Shown here piece by piece: positions 32,451-41,108 of a stretch of DNA of 64,000 nucleotides; the stretch's first letter is position 1; each line of letters opens with the position of its first letter. Source of the stretch: Mycobacteroides abscessus ATCC 19977 (GTDB taxonomy: Bacteria > Actinomycetota > Actinomycetes > Mycobacteriales > Mycobacteriaceae). Both the position numbers and the translations under genes were made by a program. The stretch spans positions 3,968,001-4,032,000 of the forward strand of contig NC_010397.1 in assembly GCF_000069185.1 (NCBI RefSeq). Reading direction: 5' to 3'. Below the pieces are notes generated by a model. That model was not told the DNA's origin, searched no databases, and saw nothing but the letters and a program-made list of their open reading frames with translations.

Positions 32451-32969
32451 ATGACACGCGAACAGTTTGCCCCGGGATCGGCACCCCTGGTCCGGGACAG
32501 GGACCGGGAGATCGTCAGCACCGCCACCGGAAACAGGACCGGGTTGGTGCTGGATTCCGATGCGACCGGCGGTGCGGTAAGCGTGCTCAGCGTCTACCTC
32601 CCGCAGGGCGCCAACGGGGCGGCGCCGCATTTACATACCCGCTCCACCGAGCTCTTCTACGTGGTGTCAGGGCGGCTGGAGATCCTGGCCGGAGACCGCA
32701 TCGAGATCCTGGAGCAGGGCGACACCCTGCTGGTACCACGGCTGATGCCGCACGCGTTCGGTGCCACCGGCAATAGTGATGTGAACGTCCTCACGGTGCT
32801 CTCCCCCGGTGTGCAGCGCTTCGACTACTTCCGGCTATTGGACCGAATCGTGCACCAGCAGGCCGATATCAGCGAGCTACAGGCGGCCCAGGAGACCTAT
32901 GACAACCACTTTGTCGAGAGCGCTGTGTGGGCACAGGGGCGGGGGCTCTCGGCGCTGGACGCCCGGTAG
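32451..32969 (+). CDS. Cupin-domain protein
   Basis: 172 residues, one cupin barrel. Motif 1 is PHLHTRSTELFYVVSGRLEI, with metal ligands H, H and E, and motif 2 is DTLLVPRLMPHAFGAT with the final His. The C-terminal helix region follows FDYFRLLDRIVHQQAD. Similar proteins are sugar isomerases or dioxygenases, and no specific role can be given. The MerR/SoxR-type promoter implies induction by redox-active compounds or another MerR ligand. It sits between menE and convergent SRPBCC. Confidence 0.82.
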   Translation: MTREQFAPGSAPLVRDRDREIVSTATGNRTGLVLDSDATGGAVSVLSVYLPQGANGAAPHLHTRSTELFYVVSGRLEILAGDRIEILEQGDTLLVPRLMPHAFGATGNSDVNVLTVLSPGVQRFDYFRLLDRIVHQQADISELQAAQETYDNHFVESAVWAQGRGLSALDAR

Positions 32970-33428
32970 TCACGGCGCCTCGGCAACCGCCTTGATCCGA
33001 TTCAGGGTCTCACGCATGCCGTTGCGGTTGGTGCGTCCGCGCGCCCAGCCGAGCAATGCCCAATAGATACGCAACGGCAATGTCGGTGCCAGCTCGAAGG
33101 ATTCGGTGACGTCGGTGCCGTCGCCCGCCGGTTCGAAGCGGTAGCGCCAGGTGTTCACCGTCTTTCCGTTAGGCCACAGCACGGCGAAACCGAAGGAGCG
33201 ACCGCGCTCACATTCGACGACTCGGCACACCGTCCAGTACACGGGGCCCTTCTGATTGCGCTTCACGTGACCACGAAAGCGCACTCCCACCGCCGGCTCG
33301 GTGGCGCCGTCGAGCCACTCGGCCTCGAAGGTCTCCGGGCTGAACTTGCCTGTGTTGGTGATATCGCTGACCAGCGCCCAGATCTTGTCGGCGGGAGCGG
33401 CGATATGCACGGTGACCGAATCACGCAT
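32970..33428 (-). CDS. SRPBCC (polyketide cyclase-like) protein
   Basis: 152 residues with the START/SRPBCC helix-grip fold: SVTVHIAAPADKIWALVSDI at the start, a TNTGKFSPET loop and a long C-terminal helix with NRNGMRETLNRIKAVAE. It would bind a hydrophobic ligand in the central cavity. Its stop abuts that of the cupin gene, and it is divergent from the PNPOx-like gene by 52 bp. Confidence 0.85.
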   Translation of the reverse strand: MRDSVTVHIAAPADKIWALVSDITNTGKFSPETFEAEWLDGATEPAVGVRFRGHVKRNQKGPVYWTVCRVVECERGRSFGFAVLWPNGKTVNTWRYRFEPAGDGTDVTESFELAPTLPLRIYWALLGWARGRTNRNGMRETLNRIKAVAEAP

Positions 33429-33480
33429 GGCGTCACGGTACTCGCGATGAATCCCGGCGCCGGGCCGGGTCTACATCTGC

Positions 33481-33978
33481 ATGACCCTCACCCCTCGTTG
33501 TGATCAGCGGTTCAGCGAACCGGGCGCCTGCGCCCCGGCGTGGAGCGACGTCTCGGCGCTCTTGGCCGCCGCCGAGCTGTACTGGATCACCACCGTCCGG
33601 CCCGATGGCAGCCCGCACGTGACTCCGCTCGTGGGAACATGGCATGACGAATCATTCGTGTTCTGCACCGGACCCGCCGAGCAGAAGGCCCTCAATCTGG
33701 AATCGAACCGCGCCGTCGCGATCACCACCGGCGTCAATACCTGGAACGACGGGCACGATGTCGTCGTCGAGGGGACCGCGGAGCGCATTGTCGACGCCAC
33801 CGCACTGCAACTCCTCGCGCGTTCCTACGTCGAAAAGTACGGCGAAGAATGGACATTCACACCGAGTGCGGGCGGATTCGGGGAAGGCGACCAATTCGCG
33901 GTGGTGTACCGGGTGGTGCCGTCGAAGGTTCTCTCCTTCACCAAGCGCCCGCACGCTCAGACGAGCTACGTCCGCTAG
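33481..33978 (+). CDS. PNPOx-like split-barrel flavin or F420 protein
   Basis: 165 residues, pyridoxamine-phosphate-oxidase-like fold. ELYWITTVRPDGSPHVTPL is the first strand pair; the phosphate-binding residues are in GPAEQKALNLESNRAVAITTG. It may bind FMN or F420; I see no feature that decides. It overlaps the end of convergent MTA phosphorylase by 4 bp. Confidence 0.83.
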   Translation: MTLTPRCDQRFSEPGACAPAWSDVSALLAAAELYWITTVRPDGSPHVTPLVGTWHDESFVFCTGPAEQKALNLESNRAVAITTGVNTWNDGHDVVVEGTAERIVDATALQLLARSYVEKYGEEWTFTPSAGGFGEGDQFAVVYRVVPSKVLSFTKRPHAQTSYVR

Positions 33979-34748
33979 GGCAGTTCGATGGGGAGTGTGA
34001 CGCCGTCGTGTGCGCGGCAGTGCCCACAGGTATCGACAGATTCGGTGGCGGTGACCGCCGATCGCACCAATTCCTTGAATCCGCCGATGTTGCGCTCGAA
34101 TTCGGCGAACACATCCACCGCCCGCACCCCCTGGCCATGCTCAACGCCGGCATCCAGATCTGTCACCAATGCGATTGCCGCATAGCAGATTTCGAGCTCG
34201 CGTGCCAGCACCGCCTCGGGATATCCGGTCATGTTGACCAGGGTGAAACCCTGCGACGCATACCAACGGCTTTCGGCGCGGGTCGAGAATCGCGGACCCT
34301 GTACCACCACCATGGTGCCGCCGTCAATGGTGCCGGGCTGTAGGGACACCGCGCGCAGGCCTGGGCAGTACGGATCGGCGAATTCCACATGGATGCCGGC
34401 GCTGTCGAAATAGGTCTGCGCACGCCCACTGGTGCGGTCCACCAGCTGGTCGGGTACCACGATGGCACCCGGCCCCAGGTCGGCGGTCAGGCTGCCCACC
34501 GCGCAGGGCGCGAAGACCCGGCGCACACCCACGGCCCGCAGCGCCCACATGTTGGCGCGGTAGGGCACGGTGTGCGGCGAGAATTCGTGACGGCTGCCAT
34601 GGCGTGGTAAAAAGGCGACCTCCCGCCCGCCCACCAGCCCGATCGTGATCGGCGCGCTGGGCTCACCGTACGGTGTCGCCGGCGTGACGGTCCGCACCGG
34701 TTTGTCGAAGAACGAATAGAAACCGCTTCCACCTATCACCGCGAGCAT
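33975..34748 (-). CDS. S-methyl-5'-thioadenosine phosphorylase
   Basis: 257 residues, trimeric purine-nucleoside phosphorylase fold. It cleaves methylthioadenosine to adenine and methylthioribose phosphate. Motifs: IGGSGFYSF at the N-terminus, LPRHGSRHEFSPHTVPYRAN, VQGPRFSTRAE and NMTGYPEAVLARE. ATG at 34748 is used because the protein then begins with the conserved LAVIGGSGFY; the longer frame has no similarity. It is the Rv0535 equivalent, next to menA, with the SOD gene inserted between. Confidence 0.93.
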   Translation of the reverse strand: MLAVIGGSGFYSFFDKPVRTVTPATPYGEPSAPITIGLVGGREVAFLPRHGSRHEFSPHTVPYRANMWALRAVGVRRVFAPCAVGSLTADLGPGAIVVPDQLVDRTSGRAQTYFDSAGIHVEFADPYCPGLRAVSLQPGTIDGGTMVVVQGPRFSTRAESRWYASQGFTLVNMTGYPEAVLARELEICYAAIALVTDLDAGVEHGQGVRAVDVFAEFERNIGGFKELVRSAVTATESVDTCGHCRAHDGVTLPIELP

Positions 34749-34936
34749 GCCGCTATTGTCGTTTATCGCCTGAGCCCCAAGCCATGTGGGGTATGCACAC
34801 AAAGCCGACATTCATTAGTCGCTCAAGCAACCGGGATAGTTCCCGGCAATTGCCCGCCACAATGCGAGATGCCCCGCTTTCGACAAATTTACTCCACACG
34901 CCTTGACGAATCGTTTACCACGATTACCGTGGAGGC

Positions 34937-35686
34937 GTGAATTCGATTGAGCATCAACTAGATCGAAGACAATTCTTGATTACGGCCGCCGCATCGGCGG
35001 GCGCCCTGGCGCTCGCGTCGTGCACCAATCAGACCCACGAACAAACCCCTCCCACCAAGGAGACCGGCGTGTATCACTTGCCGAATCTCGACTGGGATTA
35101 TTCGGCTCTTGAGCCCCATATCTCTGGCGAGATCAATCAACTGCACCACGACAAACACCATGCCGCTTACGTCAAGGGCGCGAACGACGCCCTAGAACAG
35201 CTCGCTCAGGCACGCGAGAAGGGCGACAATGCGGCCATTGTGCAGCTGGAGAAAAATCTCGCCTTCAACCTTGGCGGACATGCGAATCACTCCATCTGGT
35301 GGAAGAACTTGTCCCCCCACGGCGGCGACAAGCCCGAAGGCGAACTCGGCGGCGCCATCGACGAACAATTCGGGGGGTTCGACAAATTCCGCGACCAGTT
35401 CTCGGCGGCCGCGAACGGCGTCCAGGGTTCGGGCTGGGCCTGGCTGGGATACGACACCCTCGGAAAGAAGCTACTCACCTTCCAGATGTACGACCAGCAA
35501 TCCAACGTGCCATTCGGAACGATTCCGCTCCTGGGCCTCGATGTTTTCGAGCACGCCTACTACCTGCAGTACAAAAACGTCAAGGCCGACTACATCAAGG
35601 CGTTCTGGAATGTGGTGAACTGGCCCGATGTCCAGGCACGGTTTGCCGCGGCGGTATCCAAGACACCGGGTCTGATCTTCCCCTAG
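34937..35686 (+). CDS. Tat-exported lipoprotein superoxide dismutase (Fe/Mn)
   Basis: 249 residues. Residues 9-14 are DRRQFL, a twin-arginine motif, followed by a hydrophobic stretch and lipobox LASC with Cys29. The rest is a complete SodA-type dismutase: [34 protein letters not shown] hold the metal ligands. Position YDQQ has Gln where M. tuberculosis Fe-SodA has His (YDHQ), which favours manganese; this is inference. Mycobacterial SodA normally has no signal peptide, so a membrane-anchored SOD on the outer face is unusual. GTG start follows GGAGG very closely. It is inserted between MTA phosphorylase and menA. Confidence 0.88.
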   Translation: MNSIEHQLDRRQFLITAAASAGALALASCTNQTHEQTPPTKETGVYHLPNLDWDYSALEPHISGEINQLHHDKHHAAYVKGANDALEQLAQAREKGDNAAIVQLEKNLAFNLGGHANHSIWWKNLSPHGGDKPEGELGGAIDEQFGGFDKFRDQFSAAANGVQGSGWAWLGYDTLGKKLLTFQMYDQQSNVPFGTIPLLGLDVFEHAYYLQYKNVKADYIKAFWNVVNWPDVQARFAAAVSKTPGLIFP

Positions 35687-35726
35687 CGTCCGGTACAGCC
35701 GGATCGCGCCATGGCAGGATTCCCGC

Positions 35727-36599
35727 ATGGCCAGCATCGCGCAGTGGATCGAAGGCTCCCGTCCCCGCACCTGGCCGAATGCGGTGGCGCCCGTCATCGC
35801 GGGTACCGGCGCCGCGGCGGCGGCGGGCTCGGCCGTCTGGTGGAAAGCCCTGCTTGCGCTGGCGGTGTCGGTGTGCATGATCATCGGCGTCAACTTCGCG
35901 AACGACTACTCGGACGGCATCCGCGGTACCGACGATGACAGAGTGGGGCCGCTGCGGCTGGTGGGCTCCCGGCTGGCATCGCCGGCGTCCGTCAAGGCAG
36001 TCGCCTTCGCGTTCTTGGCGCTGGGCGCGGCGGCGGGATTGGCGCTGGCCATCACCACCGCCTGGTGGCTGGTGGCGGTAGGGGCGGTGTGCGTAGCCGG
36101 GGCCTGGTTCTACACCGGCGGATCGAAGCCCTACGGATACAGCGGCTTTGGCGAGATCGCTGTTTTCGTGTTCTTCGGCCTGGTGGCTGTGCTGGGTACC
36201 GAGTACGCGCAGACCTCGACAGTCAGTCCCGTCGGCGTCGTGTTGGCGGTGGCGATCGGCAGCTTCTCCAGCGCGGTGCTCGTCGCCAACAATCTGCGCG
36301 ATATCCCCACCGATCGCGAGTCGGGCAAGATCACTCTGGCCGTCCGGTTGGGCGACGCGCGCACCCGAGTGCTGTTTCCTGCCCTGCTCGCCGTTCCGGT
36401 CCTGGCCAGCATCGGCCTCGGTGTCGCACACCCGTGGCGCCTCCTGGGGCTCGTGATGTTGCCGCTGATCGCCAAGGCCGCCCGTCCGGTGGTGACGCGA
36501 GCATCAGGGCCGGCGCTGATCCCGACATTGCGCGACACCGGACTGGCCATGCTGGGCTGGGCAATCCTCACCGCCGCGGCCCTTGCCTGGTTGAGCTAG
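35727..36599 (+). CDS. menA: 1,4-dihydroxy-2-naphthoate prenyltransferase
   Basis: 290-residue UbiA-superfamily membrane enzyme that attaches the polyprenyl chain to DHNA. Nine or so membrane segments. Asp-rich motifs are [14 protein letters not shown] near residue 57 and [14 protein letters not shown] near residue 190, which bind Mg2+-diphosphate. It corresponds to Rv0534c. In M. tuberculosis fabH follows; here the next gene is the Clp-N protein, convergent and overlapping by 4 bp. Confidence 0.95.
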   Translation: MASIAQWIEGSRPRTWPNAVAPVIAGTGAAAAAGSAVWWKALLALAVSVCMIIGVNFANDYSDGIRGTDDDRVGPLRLVGSRLASPASVKAVAFAFLALGAAAGLALAITTAWWLVAVGAVCVAGAWFYTGGSKPYGYSGFGEIAVFVFFGLVAVLGTEYAQTSTVSPVGVVLAVAIGSFSSAVLVANNLRDIPTDRESGKITLAVRLGDARTRVLFPALLAVPVLASIGLGVAHPWRLLGLVMLPLIAKAARPVVTRASGPALIPTLRDTGLAMLGWAILTAAALAWLS

Positions 36600-37177
36600 G
36601 CGGCTTGATCGAGGAGACCGACCACTGCCTGGCGCAGTTCGTCGGCGGATACCCGCTCGGTGATGACGGCCAAGGCGACCGGGTCGCCGCCGCGCAGGAT
36701 GCCCAGCACCATGTGCTCGCATCCGATCCAATTGTCTTTGTGGGCGATGGCCTCCCGCAGAGCCAGCTCCAGGCACTTTTTGGCCGACGAATTGAACGGG
36801 ATCATCCCAAACGGGCGCCAGCCACGCACGCGCGCCTTGCGGCGCCCCGACTTTTCGAAGGCCTTATCGAAGGCCTGCGGACCGAAGACTTTCGAAACAC
36901 TCTCGCGCACCTGAGATAGATCGATACCGATCGCCCTGAGCGCCTCGGCATCCTCATCATCCATCGGTGGTTGTTCGGATCCGGCACGCAGCCGATCGCG
37001 CACCCCGTCTGCGGTCAGGCCATAACCGCCCATCAGCTCCGACAGCGGCGCGCCCGCGCTGTCGAGCACACCGACCAGGACGTGCTCTGCTCCGATACGG
37101 GTGTCGTCCATTTCGCGGGCTTCTTCCTGCGAGAGCATGACCGCCACCTTGGCCGATTTCTGGAACTTTTCAAACAT
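36596..37177 (-). CDS. Clp-N domain protein, stand-alone (ClpC2/ClpC3-like)
   Basis: 193 residues comprising two Clp N-terminal repeats: [20 protein letters not shown] through [15 protein letters not shown], and [15 protein letters not shown] through [11 protein letters not shown]. No ATPase module. A basic linker ([16 protein letters not shown]) joins the repeats. The HTH protein immediately upstream (6 bp) supplies the DNA-binding part that is fused in the 20.6-kb paralogue. Its probable role, inferred, is to sense ClpC1 substrates or inhibitors and to control the shared operator. Confidence 0.83.
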   Translation of the reverse strand: MFEKFQKSAKVAVMLSQEEAREMDDTRIGAEHVLVGVLDSAGAPLSELMGGYGLTADGVRDRLRAGSEQPPMDDEDAEALRAIGIDLSQVRESVSKVFGPQAFDKAFEKSGRRKARVRGWRPFGMIPFNSSAKKCLELALREAIAHKDNWIGCEHMVLGILRGGDPVALAVITERVSADELRQAVVGLLDQAA

Positions 37178-37183
37178 GGCTGC

Positions 37184-37405
37184 TCACTTCCTCGCCCGGT
37201 TGTATTTCTGATGCACTGCCTGACGGCTCACTTCGAGCGCCTCGGCGATCGCCTGCCAGCTCCAGCCCTGATTGCGCGCATTGGTCACGTGGATCGCTTC
37301 CAGCCGTTCACATAGCCGGCGCAAGGCTTGCACCGCCCGCAGCCCTACCGCCGGATCAGTACTGCTGACGGCATCGTCAAGATGGGCCGACGAAAGGTCG
37401 CTCAT
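37184..37405 (-). CDS. Small helix-turn-helix protein partnered with Clp-N
   Basis: 73 residues. Helix-turn-helix: GWSWQAIAEALEVSRQAVHQKY, closely similar to SWSEIGSSMGVSKQAAQKRF of the fused paralogue. The preceding helix LRAVQALRRLCERLEAIHV could dimerise. The start codon is 6 bp after a -10 box with no ribosome site, so the transcript is probably leaderless. Two operators of the GTCAAC/GTTGAC type cover the promoter. It is predicted to repress its own two-gene operon. Confidence 0.82.
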   Translation of the reverse strand: MSDLSSAHLDDAVSSTDPAVGLRAVQALRRLCERLEAIHVTNARNQGWSWQAIAEALEVSRQAVHQKYNRARK

Positions 37406-37408
37406 ATT

Positions 37409-37424
37409 GTCAACATAGGTTGAC
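37409..37424. promoter_or_regulatory. Clp-N/HTH operator, proximal: GTCAAC-ATAG-GTTGAC
   Basis: Perfect 6-bp arms, 4-bp spacer, covering the -10 box and ending 3 bp from the start codon of the HTH gene. Same arms as the two operators at 20575-20620. Confidence 0.8.
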
Positions 37425-37440
37425 GGCGGATGCGTGTCAA
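37412..37440 (-). promoter_or_regulatory. Leaderless promoter TTGACA-N17-TATGTT
   Basis: -35 TTGACA at 37435-37440 and -10 TATGTT at 37412-37417, 17-bp spacer, followed by 6 bp and the ATG. The geometry repeats that at 20587-20616, including overlap of each box with an operator. Confidence 0.7.
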
Positions 37441-37451
37441 GAGAAGTTGAC
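37436..37451. promoter_or_regulatory. Clp-N/HTH operator, distal: GTCAAG-AGAA-GTTGAC
   Basis: Same repeat with one mismatch in the left arm, overlapping the -35 box. Centre distance to the proximal site is 27 bp. Confidence 0.72.
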
Positions 37452-37481
37452 AGAACACGATCTAGGGAACCCGCGAAAGGG

Positions 37482-38663
37482 TTACCAACCGACCGGAACC
37501 TCCCGCAGGCCGCCGGTGAGCAGATCGCCCCGCATCGTCAGTTCCGAGATATCCCTACGCAGATGCAGCCCGGGCAAGCGTTCGACGAGCTGGCCCAGGA
37601 CTTCGGTGAGCTGCATACGGGCAAGCGGCGCACCGACGCAATAGCGCGAACCGTAACCAAATATCACATGCGCCAAATGCTTTCGCGCTACATCTAGCTG
37701 GTCGGGGCAGCCGAAGACCGCGGGATCATGGTTGGCAGCTCCGACGTCGAGTAGCAGCAGCTCTCCCGCGGCGATATGGACGCCGTCGATCTCCAAGTCC
37801 TCGCGCGCATAACGGGGAATCTCTCCGCCACCCGTACGCGAGGCCCGTAGCGTCTCCTCGACCGCGTTCGGCACCAAATCCGGTTGCGACACAAGCAGCG
37901 CCCATTGCTCGGGGTTGGCCAGCAGCAGCAAGGTGGCCAGACCGAGCTGGACCACGGTGGTCTCATGGCCGCCGAGCAGCAACGCCATGGACTGGGAGGC
38001 GATTTCGTGGTCGGCTACCCCGTCTATCGTGCACAGGCGAGAGATGACATCGTCACCCGGCTGCTGGCGCTTGCGCCCGACCAGCTGCATTCCGTAGACG
38101 AAGAGCTGGCCCATGCCCCACTCCGAGCGACTTCGGTCACGCGTATTGGAGGCGGCCACAGTCCATTCACGAAACTCATCCCGGTCCGCATACGGCACGC
38201 CGAGCAACTCGCACAGCACCATCATCGGCAGCGGCACCGCGACAGCGGTGTAGAAGTCGGCAGGCGAACCCCGATCGATCATCGCGGTGATCAGTTCGTC
38301 GGCAAGCTCATGCACACGCCCCGCAAGCGTCCGCATCTGCTTAGGCGTGAAGTGAGGTTGCATCAGCCGGCGCCCACGTGCGTGGTCCTCGCGTTCTGTC
38401 TCGTAACTGCCGATCGGGCCACCAAAGAACGCCGAATCACCCGATCGGGCGGCGGTGTCCGGCTCCGGATGCGATCGGCCCACGCGCTCGTCATCGAACA
38501 ACTGGCGAACCGTTGCATAGCCGGTGATCAGCCAAGCGGGATCGCCGACCGCGGTAGTGACTCGATGCACGGTCCCGGCGCGCTGCAGTTCACGTTGCTG
38601 GGCGGCAGGCACAAACAGACCCTCGCGCGGAAAAGGCAACTGAGGTGGTTGCACAGCATTCAC
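37482..38663 (-). CDS. Cytochrome P450
   Basis: 393 residues, soluble bacterial P450. I-helix GGHETT (LLLGGHETTV), ExxR in EETLR, and haem loop FGYGSRYCVGAPLAR with Cys. The usual His two residues before Cys (FGxGxHxC) is Arg here. Start GTG at 38663 follows GGGGGGA; a TTG four codons upstream is the alternative. Substrate unknown. Divergent from a second, unrelated P450 across a 335-bp gap. Confidence 0.88.
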   Translation of the reverse strand: MNAVQPPQLPFPREGLFVPAAQQRELQRAGTVHRVTTAVGDPAWLITGYATVRQLFDDERVGRSHPEPDTAARSGDSAFFGGPIGSYETEREDHARGRRLMQPHFTPKQMRTLAGRVHELADELITAMIDRGSPADFYTAVAVPLPMMVLCELLGVPYADRDEFREWTVAASNTRDRSRSEWGMGQLFVYGMQLVGRKRQQPGDDVISRLCTIDGVADHEIASQSMALLLGGHETTVVQLGLATLLLLANPEQWALLVSQPDLVPNAVEETLRASRTGGGEIPRYAREDLEIDGVHIAAGELLLLDVGAANHDPAVFGCPDQLDVARKHLAHVIFGYGSRYCVGAPLARMQLTEVLGQLVERLPGLHLRRDISELTMRGDLLTGGLREVPVGW

Positions 38664-38998
38664 AGGTCCCCCCAAGGGCGAAAAATAGAACCTCTAGTCA
38701 ATATCTCAGCCGAGACCTAGGCAGCATAAGACGTCGCATAGCACCGCGGCAGCCAATCGGCGAAAACATCGGAACCTACCGGTTAATCTTACGAAAACTA
38801 TTCAATACCAAACTATTTCGCCAACCTATCGGTCACACGTCGATGCCGCCACCCAGGCCCTTTTCATCTACCGCTCCACCGGTGCACGTAAAGCTGACGC
38901 ACAAGTCAACGAATGTCGAGACAAGAACTAGGACACGTTCTAGTGTGGGCTCGTTGACCGGGTAGCGGGCATCCAACCGATCAACCCGGCCGGAAACC
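38664..38998. promoter_or_regulatory. Divergent promoter region between two P450 genes
   Basis: 335 bp without a gene, visibly richer in A and T than its surroundings (for example ATCTTACGAAAACTATTCAA). It must hold promoters for both P450s. The only clear motif is the KstR-like box at 38929-38942. No small ORF with a ribosome site was found. Confidence 0.5.
38929..38942. promoter_or_regulatory. KstR-like box TAGGACACGTTCTA
   Basis: One mismatch from the KstR operator TAGAACACGTTCTA (family form TnnAACnnGTTnnA). The flanks extend the symmetry (ACTAG...CTAGT). Located 57 bp upstream of the start of the second P450. It suggests, but does not prove, control by a KstR-type steroid-responsive TetR repressor. 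Confidence 0.45.
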
Positions 38999-40414
38999 AT
39001 GGGGGTGGAAATGGCACGAATCACAAGCGTTCCCTGCGACGGAGAGACGACGACGTACGTCAGTCCGCCAAAACTTCGCGTGGCACGCGCGCTGGCCAGA
39101 CTTCCGCGGCTCGGCGACACGGTGGGACTGATGCTGGACCCCACGTTCTATCTTTTCGAGAAGTACCTCCGACACGGCCCCGTGTTCACCGTCAAGATGC
39201 CCTACCAGACATACACCGTGCTGGCCGGCTCCGAGGCCGCGACGTTCATGAGCAGCAAAGACGGTCGCGAATGCCTCACGGTGGGTAGCTCGTGGCGATT
39301 CGTCGAGGAACAATTCGGTGGCAAGGACTCGCTGGTCGCCGTTGACGGTCCGCAGCACAAGCAATGGCGCACCCTCTTGCAACGCGGCTATTCGCGTGAG
39401 GCGATCGCCGACCGGTACTCCGAAGCCATCGATGTCATTGACGACGCCGTCGACAAGCACTGGCGGCCGGGAGAATCGGTGCCGGTCCTCCCGGCGATGC
39501 AGAAGTTGTCGATCGCCCAGGTGGGCACCTTCCTCGGCGGCGTCCGGCCGACCGACGACGATATCGAAGATATCGCACTGGTTACTCGCGAGATTCTGAA
39601 GATTGCTCCGGTACAACATATTCCGAAATTCATGCTGCAGCTTCCCCGATATGTCAACGCGCGCTCACGGGTGGCACGGGTGGCGCAGAACGCTCTCGCG
39701 CTCGCGGGACACTCGAGCGCGAGTGGTCGCCGCGGGCAATCCACGCTGCTGGAGGACATCCTCGAATCCTGCCGCGACGACCCCAATGCGGCCAACCAGC
39801 GCAATATGCTGTTCCACTCGGTGCTGCCCTATTTCGCGGGAGTGGAAACCACCTCCGCGACTGCGACATACGCGCTGTACCTCATCTTGAGACACCCAGA
39901 TGTGTTGTGCCGGATACAGGACGAGGTCGCCGTCATGTTCGAACGGGGCGGTATCACCCACGACAGCCTGTTCCATTCCACTCCCGTACTGCACGGCGCG
40001 ATCATGGAAGCAATGCGCCTTCGGCCTATCGCATCATTCATCATTCGTGTTGCGGCAAAAGATTTCGAGTTCCATGGTCATCAGATCCGCAGCGGCGAAG
40101 GCGTATTCATCGGCACCACCGTCCCGCACTTTCTCAGCGAGTTCTACGAAAATCCCATGAAGTTCGACGTCGACCGGTATGGGGACTCGGCAGGACCCAA
40201 CCGAACCCCGGGCGCGTACTCCCCCTTCGGCCGCGGACCACACATGTGCGTGGGGAAGGGACTGGCCGAGTCACTGATGCAACTCATGCTCGCTCGCATC
40301 ATCCATCGCCGGACGTTGGAGCTCAGTTCCCGCTCCTACCGCCTGTCCAATCGAGTGTCATCAAGCTCTCCATCCCCGAAATTCGCCGTACGCGTGGTTA
40401 GTTCGCGCCGGTGA
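38999..40414 (+). CDS. Cytochrome P450, eukaryote-like length
   Basis: 471 residues. I-helix FAGVETTSATATYA, ExxR in EAMRLRP, and haem loop YSPFGRGPHMCVGKGLAE, fully canonical. The sequence is of the longer CYP class (CYP51/CYP120-like proportions) and unlike the divergent P450. ATG at 39011 is an alternative start, four codons later. The end overlaps the convergent Ddn-type gene by 17 bp. A KstR-like box upstream and neighbouring lipid genes point to a lipid or steroid substrate, as inference. Confidence 0.88.
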   Translation: MGVEMARITSVPCDGETTTYVSPPKLRVARALARLPRLGDTVGLMLDPTFYLFEKYLRHGPVFTVKMPYQTYTVLAGSEAATFMSSKDGRECLTVGSSWRFVEEQFGGKDSLVAVDGPQHKQWRTLLQRGYSREAIADRYSEAIDVIDDAVDKHWRPGESVPVLPAMQKLSIAQVGTFLGGVRPTDDDIEDIALVTREILKIAPVQHIPKFMLQLPRYVNARSRVARVAQNALALAGHSSASGRRGQSTLLEDILESCRDDPNAANQRNMLFHSVLPYFAGVETTSATATYALYLILRHPDVLCRIQDEVAVMFERGGITHDSLFHSTPVLHGAIMEAMRLRPIASFIIRVAAKDFEFHGHQIRSGEGVFIGTTVPHFLSEFYENPMKFDVDRYGDSAGPNRTPGAYSPFGRGPHMCVGKGLAESLMQLMLARIIHRRTLELSSRSYRLSNRVSSSSPSPKFAVRVVSSRR

Positions 40415-40919
40415 TGGATTCATCCAACCGGAAAACCCGTGGCTGCCGGTTTGCTTTGCGCTCACAGTTGGCTTGGTACGGGGCCTCCTGCAGGATTCTC
40501 GCCCAAACCCTGTCGCGATCTTCTCCCAGCATGAGGATTGCCGTACGCGAACTCTCGCGGCCACCGATGTTCACCCGGCATTGCGGCCGCTTCATCAACC
40601 ATGAAGACCACAGCGGATGGTTCGGACGCGACCAATTGGTGCCCACAATGTATAGGTCGCCGTCAATTGCCAAGTACTGCAACGGCACAACCACGCCCTC
40701 GCCACGCGCATTGGTGACAAGGAGTGTCAATGACGGAATCCGAGAGACGGCCGTGATGGTCCACCGACCGCCGCCGATCCGGTACAGCAGGCGATCGGCC
40801 ACGACGGACGACCTCCGAATAGGTGCGGCCAGATCGTGGTGCCCCACAGCCAGCACGGCGCGCCGGATCACTCCGACGAGCCCCCCTCGCTCCTGCGACG
40901 TATCAGCTGATGAATTCAT
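40398..40919 (-). CDS. Ddn-family F420-dependent oxidoreductase
   Basis: 173 residues. Deazaflavin nitroreductase fold: LTLLVTNARGEGVVVPLQYL, then YIVGTNWSRPNHPLWSSWL, which binds the F420 phosphate region. Family members reduce quinones and activate nitroimidazoles; the true substrate is unknown. GGGAGGGCAAC precedes its ATG. It is convergent with the P450 and divergent from the WS/DGAT-like gene with a 189-bp gap. Confidence 0.87.
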   Translation of the reverse strand: MNSSADTSQERGGLVGVIRRAVLAVGHHDLAAPIRRSSVVADRLLYRIGGGRWTITAVSRIPSLTLLVTNARGEGVVVPLQYLAIDGDLYIVGTNWSRPNHPLWSSWLMKRPQCRVNIGGRESSRTAILMLGEDRDRVWARILQEAPYQANCERKANRQPRVFRLDESITGAN

Positions 40920-41108
40920 GTTGCCCTCCCGAATCCAGACCCCCGAACATTGCCACGACGATAGCGCCCAACGGGTGACACGCCATACGAATCGTCAGCA
41001 TTCCGTCGCGAGCCGTTACGTGGCCCAGATGTGAAATCCACGACCAAAAATGCCGGGCCCCTTGTGGTCACGGCGAATTTCTCCGACTACCGATAGAAGG
41101 AACTGAGC
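40920..41108. other. Gap before the tailoring cluster
   Basis: 189 bp between the divergent Ddn-type and WS/DGAT-like genes. It contains the ribosome site AGAAGGAACTGAGC for the latter. No convincing operator or small gene was seen. Confidence 0.4.
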
